Shown here in pieces: positions 25,743 through 34,130 of a stretch of DNA of 64,000 nucleotides (the first letter of the stretch is position 1; every line of letters starts with the position of its first letter). The position numbers and the translations under genes are program-made. The notes beneath the pieces were generated by a model. It worked only from the letters and a program-made list of their open reading frames with translations, did no database searches and had not been told where the DNA came from. Source of the stretch: JAOZTV01 sp965371805 (GTDB lineage Bacteria; Acidobacteriota; Aminicenantia; UBA2199). The stretch is taken from contig CBDUZW010000009.1 of NCBI GenBank assembly GCA_965371805.1, forward strand, positions 1 through 64,000, read 5' to 3'.

Positions 25743-27026
25743 CTATATAGAAAATTCCAGTAAAGAATAATTTTTTTTTCCTTTCTGAACAAGAACAAAT
25801 TTATCTTTTATTAAATGCTCTTCTGAAATTAAATAATTTGGATCAACTATCTTGTTTTTATTGATAGAAACTCCATTTCCAGTTATCATTCGCCTGGCTT
25901 CACCTTTTGAAGAAAAAATACTCGCTTTTTCTGTAATAAGATCAATGACAGGAATGCCGGCTTTCAATTCATTTAATTTTAAAGAAAAGACAGGAACCCC
26001 ATCAAATACAGATAAAAAATCCTTCTCTGATAACTTTTTGAGCGATTCATCACTACCCTTACCAAAGAGTAGGCCACTTACTTCAAGCGCAGTATTATAA
26101 TCCTTTTCAGAGTGAACCATTATCGTAATTTCTTTTGCAAGTTCCTTTTGTAAATATCTTAGATGTGGCGCTTTTTTATGTTCAGCAATTATTTCTTCAA
26201 TTTTAACCTTATCTAATACAGTAAAAATCTTTATATATTTTTCTGCGTCTTCATCTGAAACATTCACCCAAAATTGAAAAAATTGATAAGGAGTCGTGTA
26301 TTCCGGGCTAAGCCAGATATTGCCTTTTTCTGTTTTTCCAAATTTCCCACCATCACTCTTTGTAACAAGTGGACAGGTAAATGCAAATGCATCATTTCCT
26401 GATTTTCTCCTGATTAACTCTGCGCCGGCAGTAATATTACCCCACTGATCAGAGCCGCCTATTTGTAATTTGCAATTTTTATATTTATTAAGATAAAAGA
26501 AATCATAAGCCTGAACTAATTGGTATGAAAACTCTGTAAAAGATAATCCTGCTTCAAGTCTATTCTTGACTGAATCCTTTGCCATCATATAACTCACAGT
26601 AAGATGTTTCCCAACGTCTCTTAGGAAATCTAATACATTGAAATCTTTCATCCAGTCATAATTATTGACGACTTCTGCACTATTTTTTTCTTTGCCGTCA
26701 AAATCAAGAAATTTACTTAATTGCTTAAAAATTGCATCTTGGTTTTTTTTTAATTCCTGCTCATTTAAAAGATTTCTCTCCTCTGATTTTCCCGAAGGAT
26801 CTCCAATCATCCCGGTAGCTCCTCCAACAAGTGCTATCGGTTTATGACCAGCATTTTGAAAATGTTTAAGCAACATTATTTGAACAAGGTTTCCAATATG
26901 GAGAGAATCTGCTGTTGGGTCAAACCCAATATATGCAGATGTCATTTCTTTATTTAACTGTTCTTCAGTTCCGGGCATGATATTATGGATCATACCCCTC
27001 CATTTCAATTCATCAATTAAATTCAT
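25743..27026 (-). CDS. tyrS: Tyrosyl-tRNA synthetase
   Basis: This class I synthetase charges tRNA-Tyr. It has the HIGH-type motif SLHIGNL (about 36-42), the tyrosine pocket segment SYQLVQAYDFFYL and GGSDQWGNITAG. The KMSKS-type loop reads KFGKTEKG, and a C-terminal S4-like RNA-binding domain (about 350-427) contains KGEARRMITGNGVSIN. The length of 427 matches the bacterial TyrRS of E. coli type. It lies 16 nt after korC, an unusual partner, so it seems to share the kor transcript. Confidence 0.95.
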   Translation of the reverse strand: MNLIDELKWRGMIHNIMPGTEEQLNKEMTSAYIGFDPTADSLHIGNLVQIMLLKHFQNAGHKPIALVGGATGMIGDPSGKSEERNLLNEQELKKNQDAIFKQLSKFLDFDGKEKNSAEVVNNYDWMKDFNVLDFLRDVGKHLTVSYMMAKDSVKNRLEAGLSFTEFSYQLVQAYDFFYLNKYKNCKLQIGGSDQWGNITAGAELIRRKSGNDAFAFTCPLVTKSDGGKFGKTEKGNIWLSPEYTTPYQFFQFWVNVSDEDAEKYIKIFTVLDKVKIEEIIAEHKKAPHLRYLQKELAKEITIMVHSEKDYNTALEVSGLLFGKGSDESLKKLSEKDFLSVFDGVPVFSLKLNELKAGIPVIDLITEKASIFSSKGEARRMITGNGVSINKNKIVDPNYLISEEHLIKDKFVLVQKGKKNYSLLEFSI

Positions 27027-27042
27027 ATTTACTTTATCTTTA

Positions 27043-27579
27043 TTAAACTAGACTCTGGCCCAATTCAATTGCTTTCATATTCAGATCAACTAGTCCTTTT
27101 GGTGCCCATTTTTTTACAAAATTCACCATATTATCATATTCAATGATTCCGGTTAATTTCTGAGTTATCGAAAGAGTTACAACTGAAGTTAATACAATGT
27201 TCCCTAACTGTTTAGTGGTTTCATTTATTATCGGGATCTGATATAGATTCCAGTTTTTCGTGTCACCAACATCTTTAACAAGATTACTATCAATTACAAC
27301 CACTCCATCATCCTTTATTCTGGATTTATATAGATCAAAAGGTTTTTGGAAAGTACAGACAAAAAAGTCAATCGCAGTTGCCTGTGGAAAAAGGACTTTA
27401 TTATCCGAAATAATAATATCAACTTTAGTTGGACCACCTCGAACAGTGGCTGTATATGTAGGGCTTTCCAGAGCATATTTCCCCTCTTTGTGTACAGCAA
27501 TTTCACATAATAATGCACCTGCTGTAATAATGCCCTGTCCACCGACGGCTCCATATCGTATCTCGTAGCGATTATTCAT
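27043..27579 (-). CDS. korC: 2-oxoacid:ferredoxin oxidoreductase gamma subunit
   Basis: The gamma subunit (178 residues) opens with the typical GAVGGQGIITAGALLCEIA and has TYTATVRGGPTKVDIIIS. It completes the KorDABC enzyme that oxidatively decarboxylates 2-oxoglutarate (or a similar 2-oxoacid) to its CoA ester and reduces ferredoxin. Its ATG abuts the korB stop. The separate gamma subunit and D-A-B-C order favour the 2-oxoglutarate type over pyruvate. Substrate choice is inferred from gene order and similarity only. Confidence 0.9.
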   Translation of the reverse strand: MNNRYEIRYGAVGGQGIITAGALLCEIAVHKEGKYALESPTYTATVRGGPTKVDIIISDNKVLFPQATAIDFFVCTFQKPFDLYKSRIKDDGVVVIDSNLVKDVGDTKNWNLYQIPIINETTKQLGNIVLTSVVTLSITQKLTGIIEYDNMVNFVKKWAPKGLVDLNMKAIELGQSLV

Positions 27580-28466
27580 TATTTGCCCCCTCTATACTTT
27601 ATAACGTTTTTTTGAGCAGCAAAGGCTTTGCCTCCAGGATTATTCTTTTCGGCTTCCTGAGCAGCAGGAACAATATGCTTATAATATAATTCCGAGTATT
27701 CAAGTCTGGATGTATTTTCACAAATAATACCAACCGGATATTTATGATTCCTTTCTTCAGGATCCATTTTATCATATTCTCCTTTTGTTACTGTTCTGCT
27801 TTTAATCCATTTTGTCATTGAAATAGGATCTTTCATTTTATTCCGTCTACCAAGATTTACATGACAATTACTTATAACTTCTACAACAGAAAAACCCTTA
27901 TGAAGAAATGATTTTTTTATAACATCTTTTAAAGGTTTCATTCTATTTACTGTCTCTCTAGCAACAAAAGTAGCATTTGCGCCCATCAGGAGATCAGCAA
28001 TATTAAATTTTGGTTCAATATTACCATAAGGAGTTGTTTCAGTCTTAAACTTCTGAGGTGTTAAAGGAGAGACCTGGCCTCCAGTCATACCATAGATACC
28101 ATTATTGATAAGAATCATCTTAATGCCAATATTTCGTCTAGCAGCATGAATTAGATGATTTCCTCCAATAGCACTTGCATCACCATCCCCTGAAATAACA
28201 ATAACATTTTTATCAGGTCTTGCAAGTTTTATCCCTGTAGCAAAGGTTAATGCCCTTCCATGAGTCGTATGAAGAGTATTGGTATTAAAAAAAGTTGGCA
28301 TTCTACCCGAACAGCCAATTCCTGAAACAGCGACTATATCATCAGGATCTAATTCTAATTCTGAAAAAGCAGTCGCTATAGCCTTCAGAGTAACACCTAT
28401 TCCACATCCAGGACACCAGGGCGAAGGAAATGTTCTATATCTTATATATTTTTCATAATCTCTCAT
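27579..28466 (-). CDS. korB: 2-oxoacid:ferredoxin oxidoreductase beta subunit
   Basis: The beta subunit (295 residues) binds thiamine diphosphate and one 4Fe-4S cluster. The CPGCGIG motif lies near residue 18, followed by SGIGCSGRMP and the ThDP/Mg motif ISGDGDASAIGGNHLIHAAR ending in NNGIYGMTGGQVSP. It is normal in length. It overlaps korC by 1 nt and starts just after korA. Confidence 0.93.
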   Translation of the reverse strand: MRDYEKYIRYRTFPSPWCPGCGIGVTLKAIATAFSELELDPDDIVAVSGIGCSGRMPTFFNTNTLHTTHGRALTFATGIKLARPDKNVIVISGDGDASAIGGNHLIHAARRNIGIKMILINNGIYGMTGGQVSPLTPQKFKTETTPYGNIEPKFNIADLLMGANATFVARETVNRMKPLKDVIKKSFLHKGFSVVEVISNCHVNLGRRNKMKDPISMTKWIKSRTVTKGEYDKMDPEERNHKYPVGIICENTSRLEYSELYYKHIVPAAQEAEKNNPGGKAFAAQKNVIKYRGGK

Positions 28467-29603
28467 TTAAAACTCCTTAATTTTTTCTAATATTTCATTT
28501 GGAGTAAAGGGGATGCCATTTGCACGTAATAACGCTTTCTTTTCTACATCATCAGTAGCAACCCTTTCAATCTCATATTTTATTTGACCCATATTCAATT
28601 CAACAACAAGTACCTTTTTAATTTTTTTAAACCTTTCTTGTAACTCTCTTTTGGGGAAAGGCCATATAGTTAAGGCCTGGAATAAACCAACTTTTATACC
28701 CTGTTCTCTTGCTTCTTCAACTGCTGGGAGAGCAGCTCTAGCTGATACACCAAAACTAAAAATCATTATTTCAGCATCATCCATATAAAACTCTTTATAT
28801 TCAATTATTTCATCAAGAAAGTGATAAATCTTCTGCATTCTTAATTTTTGCATTTTATCAGCATTATCCGGATCAGAACTTGGCCAGCCATGAGCGTCAT
28901 GTTCAAGTCCATCAATATGGATCGGATATCCTTTAAAGAAGTCAACTCTTGGAGGATTTTCACCGATATTTCTATCATAAATATTAAGATCTTTTATTTC
29001 CTTAGTTTTTTCATTATATATTTTAATATCTTTAGTGTCAGGAAGTTCAATATCTTCATGAGCCTTAGCGGTAACTTCATCAAGAAGTATAATAACCGGT
29101 GTCCAGAATTTTTCTGCAAGATTAAATGCTCTTACGGTTTCACTAAACAATTCATCTGAAAATGCTGGATAGAGAACTATTATCGGGTGATCTCCATGAG
29201 TCCCCCATCTTGCCTGCATAATATCAGCCTGAGCCGGCTTTGTAGGTAGCCCCGTTGATGGCCCACCTCTCATTACATTAACAATAACAAGGGGAATCTC
29301 AGCCATAACACCCATTCCAAGGTGCTCCTGCATTAGAGAGAAACCAGGACCACTTGTAGCAGTAAGAACTTTCTTACCGGCTAAGGAGGCTCCAATACAA
29401 GCACCCAATGAGGCTATTTCATCTTCCATCTGAATAAAATCATATCCCCTTCTTGGTAACTCTTTAGACATATGCTGTGCTATCTCTGACGATGGAGTTA
29501 TCGGATAACCTGCAAAAAAGTCACACCCGGCTGCGATTGCAGCTTCTGCAACAATTATATTTCCCTGTAAAACTTTCTTGTTATTCTTTTTTTTATTTTC
29601 CAT
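28467..29603 (-). CDS. korA: 2-oxoacid:ferredoxin oxidoreductase alpha subunit
   Basis: The alpha subunit (378 residues) has the pyruvate-flavodoxin-type N-terminal domain (AAGCDFFAGYPITPSSEIAQ), EDEIASLGACIGASLAGKK and TATSGPGFSLMQEHLGM, followed by the transketolase-C-like domain. It lacks the fused gamma domain seen in some other KorA proteins. It is the second gene of the kor operon, 8 nt after korD. Confidence 0.93.
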   Translation of the reverse strand: MENKKKNNKKVLQGNIIVAEAAIAAGCDFFAGYPITPSSEIAQHMSKELPRRGYDFIQMEDEIASLGACIGASLAGKKVLTATSGPGFSLMQEHLGMGVMAEIPLVIVNVMRGGPSTGLPTKPAQADIMQARWGTHGDHPIIVLYPAFSDELFSETVRAFNLAEKFWTPVIILLDEVTAKAHEDIELPDTKDIKIYNEKTKEIKDLNIYDRNIGENPPRVDFFKGYPIHIDGLEHDAHGWPSSDPDNADKMQKLRMQKIYHFLDEIIEYKEFYMDDAEIMIFSFGVSARAALPAVEEAREQGIKVGLFQALTIWPFPKRELQERFKKIKKVLVVELNMGQIKYEIERVATDDVEKKALLRANGIPFTPNEILEKIKEF

Positions 29604-29611
29604 ATTTAGAC

Positions 29612-29896
29612 CTATTCCTTTTCATAATTCACAAAAATAGCAAAATCAGGACATCTCATTTCGCACATTTTGCATCCGATACAATAATCAGGTGCATCTA
29701 CTTTTATTGAGACACCAAATTTGTTCTCAATCGCCTCTGCCAGCAATAATGTACCAGTTGGACAGATATCAACACATAATCCGCAACCCTTGCAATACTC
29801 CGGTACTGTTCTTATAATATTATTCTTCGGAGATGGCTTTTTTTTTTTCCGCTTGTCTAATGCCTCTTGGTTGGCATTAAGTTCATGTTTTTCCAT
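29612..29896 (-). CDS. korD: 2-oxoacid:ferredoxin oxidoreductase delta (ferredoxin) subunit
   Basis: This small 94-residue protein has two 4Fe-4S motifs, CKGCGLCVDICPTG and CIGCKMCEMRCPDF, of the delta-subunit type. The N-terminus is Lys-rich. It passes electrons from the KorAB core to free ferredoxin. It heads the operon korD-A-B-C-tyrS-ispH, with GAGGTGA as ribosome binding site. Confidence 0.92.
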   Translation of the reverse strand: MEKHELNANQEALDKRKKKKPSPKNNIIRTVPEYCKGCGLCVDICPTGTLLLAEAIENKFGVSIKVDAPDYCIGCKMCEMRCPDFAIFVNYEKE

Positions 29897-30249
29897 TATT
29901 CACCTCGATTTATGGATATATTTTTTATAATCAGGTAGTCGTTCACCCAATATGCTGCTTTTTTAGACAAATTAATTTTATTATATTTTTCTATCACAGA
30001 AAGTGATATCAGTTTACTACAGGAGTTCTCTAAAATCTCCTTTGATCCCAAACAGATCCTCCAAATTCACAGCGATTAAAAAACGCCGTTTTAATGCGCA
30101 ATTTTAGCATAAATAACTGCATAATAAAACAGTAAAAATAATTTTTTTTATTTTTCTATCTAAAGTGATATTTGGAAAATTTGAGACATGATTTCTCATG
30201 TCCCAACATTAGAATATTTGAATTAAATAAAGAATGAAATTTACATTGA
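29897..30249. other. Divergent-free upstream region of the kor operon with inverted repeats
   Basis: This 353-bp gap lies between korD and serA, both on the minus strand. It holds two perfect inverted repeats: TATCAC-N5-GTGATA (29992-30008) and ATTAAAA-N7-TTTTAAT (30075-30095). A TAAAAT hexamer with a TG extension lies just upstream of the second on the minus strand. These are candidate operator sites for regulation of the kor operon. No small gene is evident. Confidence 0.5.
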
Positions 30250-31179
30250 TCAAGAATTAACCTGAAATGTTCTGTCATTCTTTTCAAAGAAATTTATAAT
30301 CTGATTTGCAGCGGCCACACCTGCATTAACATTTGCTTCAAAGGTCTGAGCTCCCATTTTTTTAGGAGTAAAAAACACTCTATCTTTATAATTATTTTCA
30401 AGCTCTTCCTTACAATTTGGCGCAATATCCGAAAGATAATTAAAGTCATCTCTATCTTTAAATATTTTTAAAAGGGAATCTTCACATACAACTTCTTTTC
30501 TTGCCGTATTAACAAGTCTTGCATTCTGAGGCATAGAATTTAAAAGATCAAAATTTATTGAGCTTTTTGTTTTATCATTAGATGGAATATGAAGCGAAAT
30601 ATATTGACATTTTTTATATAAATCTTCTGCTGATTTAAGAGGTGTAACTCCATCTTTTTTTATAATTTCATCATCAATAAAAGGGTCGAAAGCATAAATT
30701 TTCATTCCAAAACCCTTTGCAATCTTTGCAATACATTTTCCAACATTACCATAAGCATGAATTCCAAGTGTTTTTTCTTTGAGTTCTATACCTGCAGATC
30801 CATTAAAACCATTTCTTGCATCAGAAATCATCATTCCAATTGCAAGCTCGGCAACTGCATTTGAATTCTGCCCTGGAGTATTCATTACAACTACGTTATT
30901 ATCTTTTGCAGCTTTTATATCTACATTATCATATCCGGCACCACCTCTTACAATAATTTTTAATTGTTTACCAGCATCCAATACCTCTTTTGTAACTTTG
31001 TCACTCCTGATAATAAGAGCATCAGTGTCAGAAACTGCATTCAAAAATTCTCCCTTATCTTGATATTTTTCTAAAAGTGCAAATTCATAACCTGCATTAA
31101 CTACGATTCCTTTTATCTTGTCAACAGCAGCTTTTGCAAATGGTTTTTCAGTAACTACAGTAATTTTTTTATCAGCCAT
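30250..31179 (-). CDS. serA: D-3-phosphoglycerate dehydrogenase, Bacteroidota-type
   Basis: It oxidises 3-phosphoglycerate in serine synthesis. The 309-residue protein has the D-2-hydroxyacid dehydrogenase layout. The nucleotide loop reads GIHAYGNVGK instead of GxGxxG, and the usual catalytic His region is TPKKMGAQT rather than HxGAxT. These variants match the SerA subgroup I recall from Bacteroides (with NTPGQNSNAVAELA and NTARKEV), so the enzyme is expected to be active. The ACT domain is absent, so serine feedback may be missing. It stands alone with its own ribosome binding site (AAGGAG). Confidence 0.85.
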   Translation of the reverse strand: MADKKITVVTEKPFAKAAVDKIKGIVVNAGYEFALLEKYQDKGEFLNAVSDTDALIIRSDKVTKEVLDAGKQLKIIVRGGAGYDNVDIKAAKDNNVVVMNTPGQNSNAVAELAIGMMISDARNGFNGSAGIELKEKTLGIHAYGNVGKCIAKIAKGFGMKIYAFDPFIDDEIIKKDGVTPLKSAEDLYKKCQYISLHIPSNDKTKSSINFDLLNSMPQNARLVNTARKEVVCEDSLLKIFKDRDDFNYLSDIAPNCKEELENNYKDRVFFTPKKMGAQTFEANVNAGVAAANQIINFFEKNDRTFQVNS

Positions 31180-31309
31180 TATAAATCTCCTTATTTGGTT
31201 TGTTATTATTTATTTTATATAATGCGTTTTAATATGTCAACTAAAAAAACATTTGATTTTATTTTTATATTTTTAGGTTCTCTGCCAGAGAACCTATTTA
31301 TAATACTAT

Positions 31310-32290
31310 TTAATTATTTTCTCGATCCTGTAAAAATTTTTCAGTAGAATCTTTTAACAGTTTGCCACTGTCTTTTATTGGCTTCTCTAAAAACTTAAAA
31401 AGTCTTTTCGCTATTTGTCTGATTTCTACAGCTACCTTACTTTCTTCTGAGTAATTCAAGAAAGGGATCTTTGCTCTAATTGAGTTTAAAACATTTTGAT
31501 TCTGCATTACAAATCCTAAATAGTCTGCTTCAATAGACATAACATTTTCAAGTCCACTATTAAATTGTTTCATAATCTCCATCTCTGAAATTTCCGTTCC
31601 CATATTAAAAATTATTCCTGGTCTATAATTTTCACAAATTTTTCTTATTTTTGTAACAGATTCTTCATCTATCAATTGAATCTCATTAATTATAGAATCA
31701 ATTGTTAAACTATTTTCATCCATAGGTCTCTGAAATATTTCTTTAATTTTTTTTTTTATTCTTTCATTACTCTTTAATTGCCTTCCAATTTTTCTCAATA
31801 TAGCGTTTTTTAAGAAGGCCAATGCTGAAATAACAGATAGAAAATCCGGTTTTACAACTAGAATACCTCTATTTGCAATATTAAAAAAATCAATTATATT
31901 ATAAGTAGAACCAGCCCCTAGATCAAGAATTATTATATCAGCATCTAATTTTTCTATATTTTTTATTAATTTATGTTTTTGTAAAAAAGAGATATTTGCC
32001 ATAAAAGGTGTAATTCCATCGCCGGGAATAAAACTAAGATTATCTATATCAGTTTTAATTACAAATTCATTTAGTTTTTTCCCCTTTGTTTTTACAAATT
32101 CACCAATCCCGGGATTATTATTTGATAAGCCAAGAAATGTATGAAGATTAGCACCGCCAATATCAAGATCAATAACAACAACCCTTTGTCCAATTTCTGA
32201 TAATGCTATAGCAAGGTTTGCTGCAATGAAAGATTTCCCTACTCCTCCCTTACCGCCTGCAATTGAAATAATTTTAGGTTTCTTCTGCAT
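31310..32290 (-). CDS. MinD/ParA-family P-loop ATPase (FlhG/Mrp-like)
   Basis: The deviant Walker A GGKGGVGKSFIAANLA lies at about 12-27, with VVVIDLDIGGANLHTFLGL and LDLGAGSTYNIIDFF downstream. The C-terminal 120 residues (Lys-rich, with RKICENYRPGIIFNMG) are not typical of MinD. Family members position flagella or septa (FlhG, MinD) or act in partitioning. With flagellar genes elsewhere in the window, FlhG is possible, but no flhF lies near. No ParB partner is present. GGAGG precedes the start. Confidence 0.75.
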   Translation of the reverse strand: MQKKPKIISIAGGKGGVGKSFIAANLAIALSEIGQRVVVIDLDIGGANLHTFLGLSNNNPGIGEFVKTKGKKLNEFVIKTDIDNLSFIPGDGITPFMANISFLQKHKLIKNIEKLDADIIILDLGAGSTYNIIDFFNIANRGILVVKPDFLSVISALAFLKNAILRKIGRQLKSNERIKKKIKEIFQRPMDENSLTIDSIINEIQLIDEESVTKIRKICENYRPGIIFNMGTEISEMEIMKQFNSGLENVMSIEADYLGFVMQNQNVLNSIRAKIPFLNYSEESKVAVEIRQIAKRLFKFLEKPIKDSGKLLKDSTEKFLQDRENN

Positions 32291-32463
32291 CCTAACCTCC
32301 TACTATAAGTCTTTTATAGAAAGATACAGAAAAAATAAAAAAAAATCAAGGATTTTGGAAATAATTAGTTCTAATGACTCTCGTAATATTATCAAAGATC
32401 TTCCAAATATGAAGTTCTCATAAATGTCTTTTATTTATTTCTATTTTAAGTTATAATTATTCA

Positions 32464-34122
32464 ATGAAAAAAATAGAATTAAGTATTGTAAATGGTGATA
32501 AAATCCATATAGAGAAAGGTACTTCACTCTTAGATATCATAGACAGATTTAAAATTAACAAGAATATTTCAGTGCTTGCCGCCAAGGTAAATAATATGCT
32601 TGTTTCTCTAAATTATATACCTGAACAAAATATGATTATCGAACCAGTAACGTTTCTTTCAAAAGAAGGTAAGGAAGTTTATCGAAGAACTACAGCTTTT
32701 ATACTATATATGGCTGCTGAAGAGTTATATAATAATAGCAGACTTGTTATAAGACATTCATTTGGTGGTGGCTCCTATTATGACTATTATACAGATATCC
32801 CCGTTAATCAGGAGATCATTGATTCACTAACCAGTAAAATGAATCAAATAATAAAAGACGACCTGCCTATATGTGAAAAAATTTTTACAAAAAATGAGGC
32901 AGTAAAATATTTTAAGAAGAGAGCACAGAGTGATAAAGTAAGGTTGATAGATAGTATAGAGGCAGAGGATATTACTGTTTATGAAGGCAGAAGTTTCTCA
33001 AATATAGGACTCTACCCACTAGCAATATCTACAGGTTTTATAAATAATTTTAGACTAAAGACATACCATCCTGGATTTATTCTACAGTTGCCTGAGAAAG
33101 AGAATTTTAAACACTACCCAAAAGCAGGACATTATCCAAAACTCTTTAAAATATTCAGAGAGAGTAAAATATGGGGTAAGATCCTGAATGTAAGTAATGT
33201 AGGAAGATTAAATCAGATAATCAATAATAATGGAACATCAGAGCTTATAAAGATAGCTGAATCCCTTCATGAAAAAAAAATCGCTCAAATTGCTGATGAG
33301 ATTACAAAAAAAAGAGATGATGTTAGATTGGTGCTTATATCAGGCCCTTCGGCTGCCGGAAAGACAACCTTTTCAAAGAGATTATCTATAAACTTAAGGG
33401 TAAATGGGATAAGACCAATTGCAATATCCATGGACAATTATTTTGTTGACAGAGATAAATGTCCAAAAGATGAATTTGGCGAATATGATTTTGAAGCTGT
33501 CGAAGCTATAGATATTGAGTTATTTAATTCTCAATTATCTGAACTGTTAAATGGAAATGAGGTTGGTATTCCAAAGTATGATTTTGAATCCGGCAAGAGT
33601 ATCTTTAATTTTAAGCAGGTAAGGCTTGAAGATGACCAGATTCTTATAGTTGAAGGAATTCACGGGTTAAACAGTAAACTTACATCTTCAATTCCTGATA
33701 AAAACAAATTAAAAGTATATATATCTGCTCTAACCCAGTTATCTATTGATGACCATAATAGAATCCCCACTACTGACACAAGAATATTAAGAAGAATGAT
33801 CAGAGACAGAAACTATAGAAACTATTCCGCATCAGAAACCCTTTCAAGGTTCACTTCAGTAATAAGGGGAGAAGAAAAACACATTTTTCCATTTCAGGAA
33901 AGTGCTGACATTATGTTCAATTCATCTCTGGTTTATGAGCTTGCGCTTTTAAAGGATTTTGCAATTCCAATTTTGTCAGAGATTAAAGAGACAGATAAAA
34001 CATATACTGAAGCACAGAGATTACTAAAATTTCTTAAACTATTCAGATCAGTACCTGCATCAGAAATTCCCCCTACCTCAATTCTTAGAGAATTTATTGG
34101 TGGATCTAGTTTTAAATATTAG
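32464..34122 (+). CDS. TGS-domain nucleoside (uridine) kinase
   Basis: This 552-residue protein combines a TGS domain (1-62), a ThrRS-like additional domain (70-230, with RHSFGGGSYYDYYTDI) and a uridine-kinase/PRK-type kinase domain (280-552). The P-loop GPSAAGKTTFSKR lies at about 294, followed by ISMDNYFVDRDKCPKDEFG and EGIHGLN. Such fusions are common in Clostridia, Spirochaetota and Bacteroidota and are thought to phosphorylate nucleosides. TATAAT at 32452 ends 7 nt before the ATG with no Shine-Dalgarno, so the mRNA is probably leaderless. Phosphoglucomutase follows 8 nt later. Confidence 0.9.
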   Translation: MKKIELSIVNGDKIHIEKGTSLLDIIDRFKINKNISVLAAKVNNMLVSLNYIPEQNMIIEPVTFLSKEGKEVYRRTTAFILYMAAEELYNNSRLVIRHSFGGGSYYDYYTDIPVNQEIIDSLTSKMNQIIKDDLPICEKIFTKNEAVKYFKKRAQSDKVRLIDSIEAEDITVYEGRSFSNIGLYPLAISTGFINNFRLKTYHPGFILQLPEKENFKHYPKAGHYPKLFKIFRESKIWGKILNVSNVGRLNQIINNNGTSELIKIAESLHEKKIAQIADEITKKRDDVRLVLISGPSAAGKTTFSKRLSINLRVNGIRPIAISMDNYFVDRDKCPKDEFGEYDFEAVEAIDIELFNSQLSELLNGNEVGIPKYDFESGKSIFNFKQVRLEDDQILIVEGIHGLNSKLTSSIPDKNKLKVYISALTQLSIDDHNRIPTTDTRILRRMIRDRNYRNYSASETLSRFTSVIRGEEKHIFPFQESADIMFNSSLVYELALLKDFAIPILSEIKETDKTYTEAQRLLKFLKLFRSVPASEIPPTSILREFIGGSSFKY

Positions 34123-34130
34123 GAGCAATT

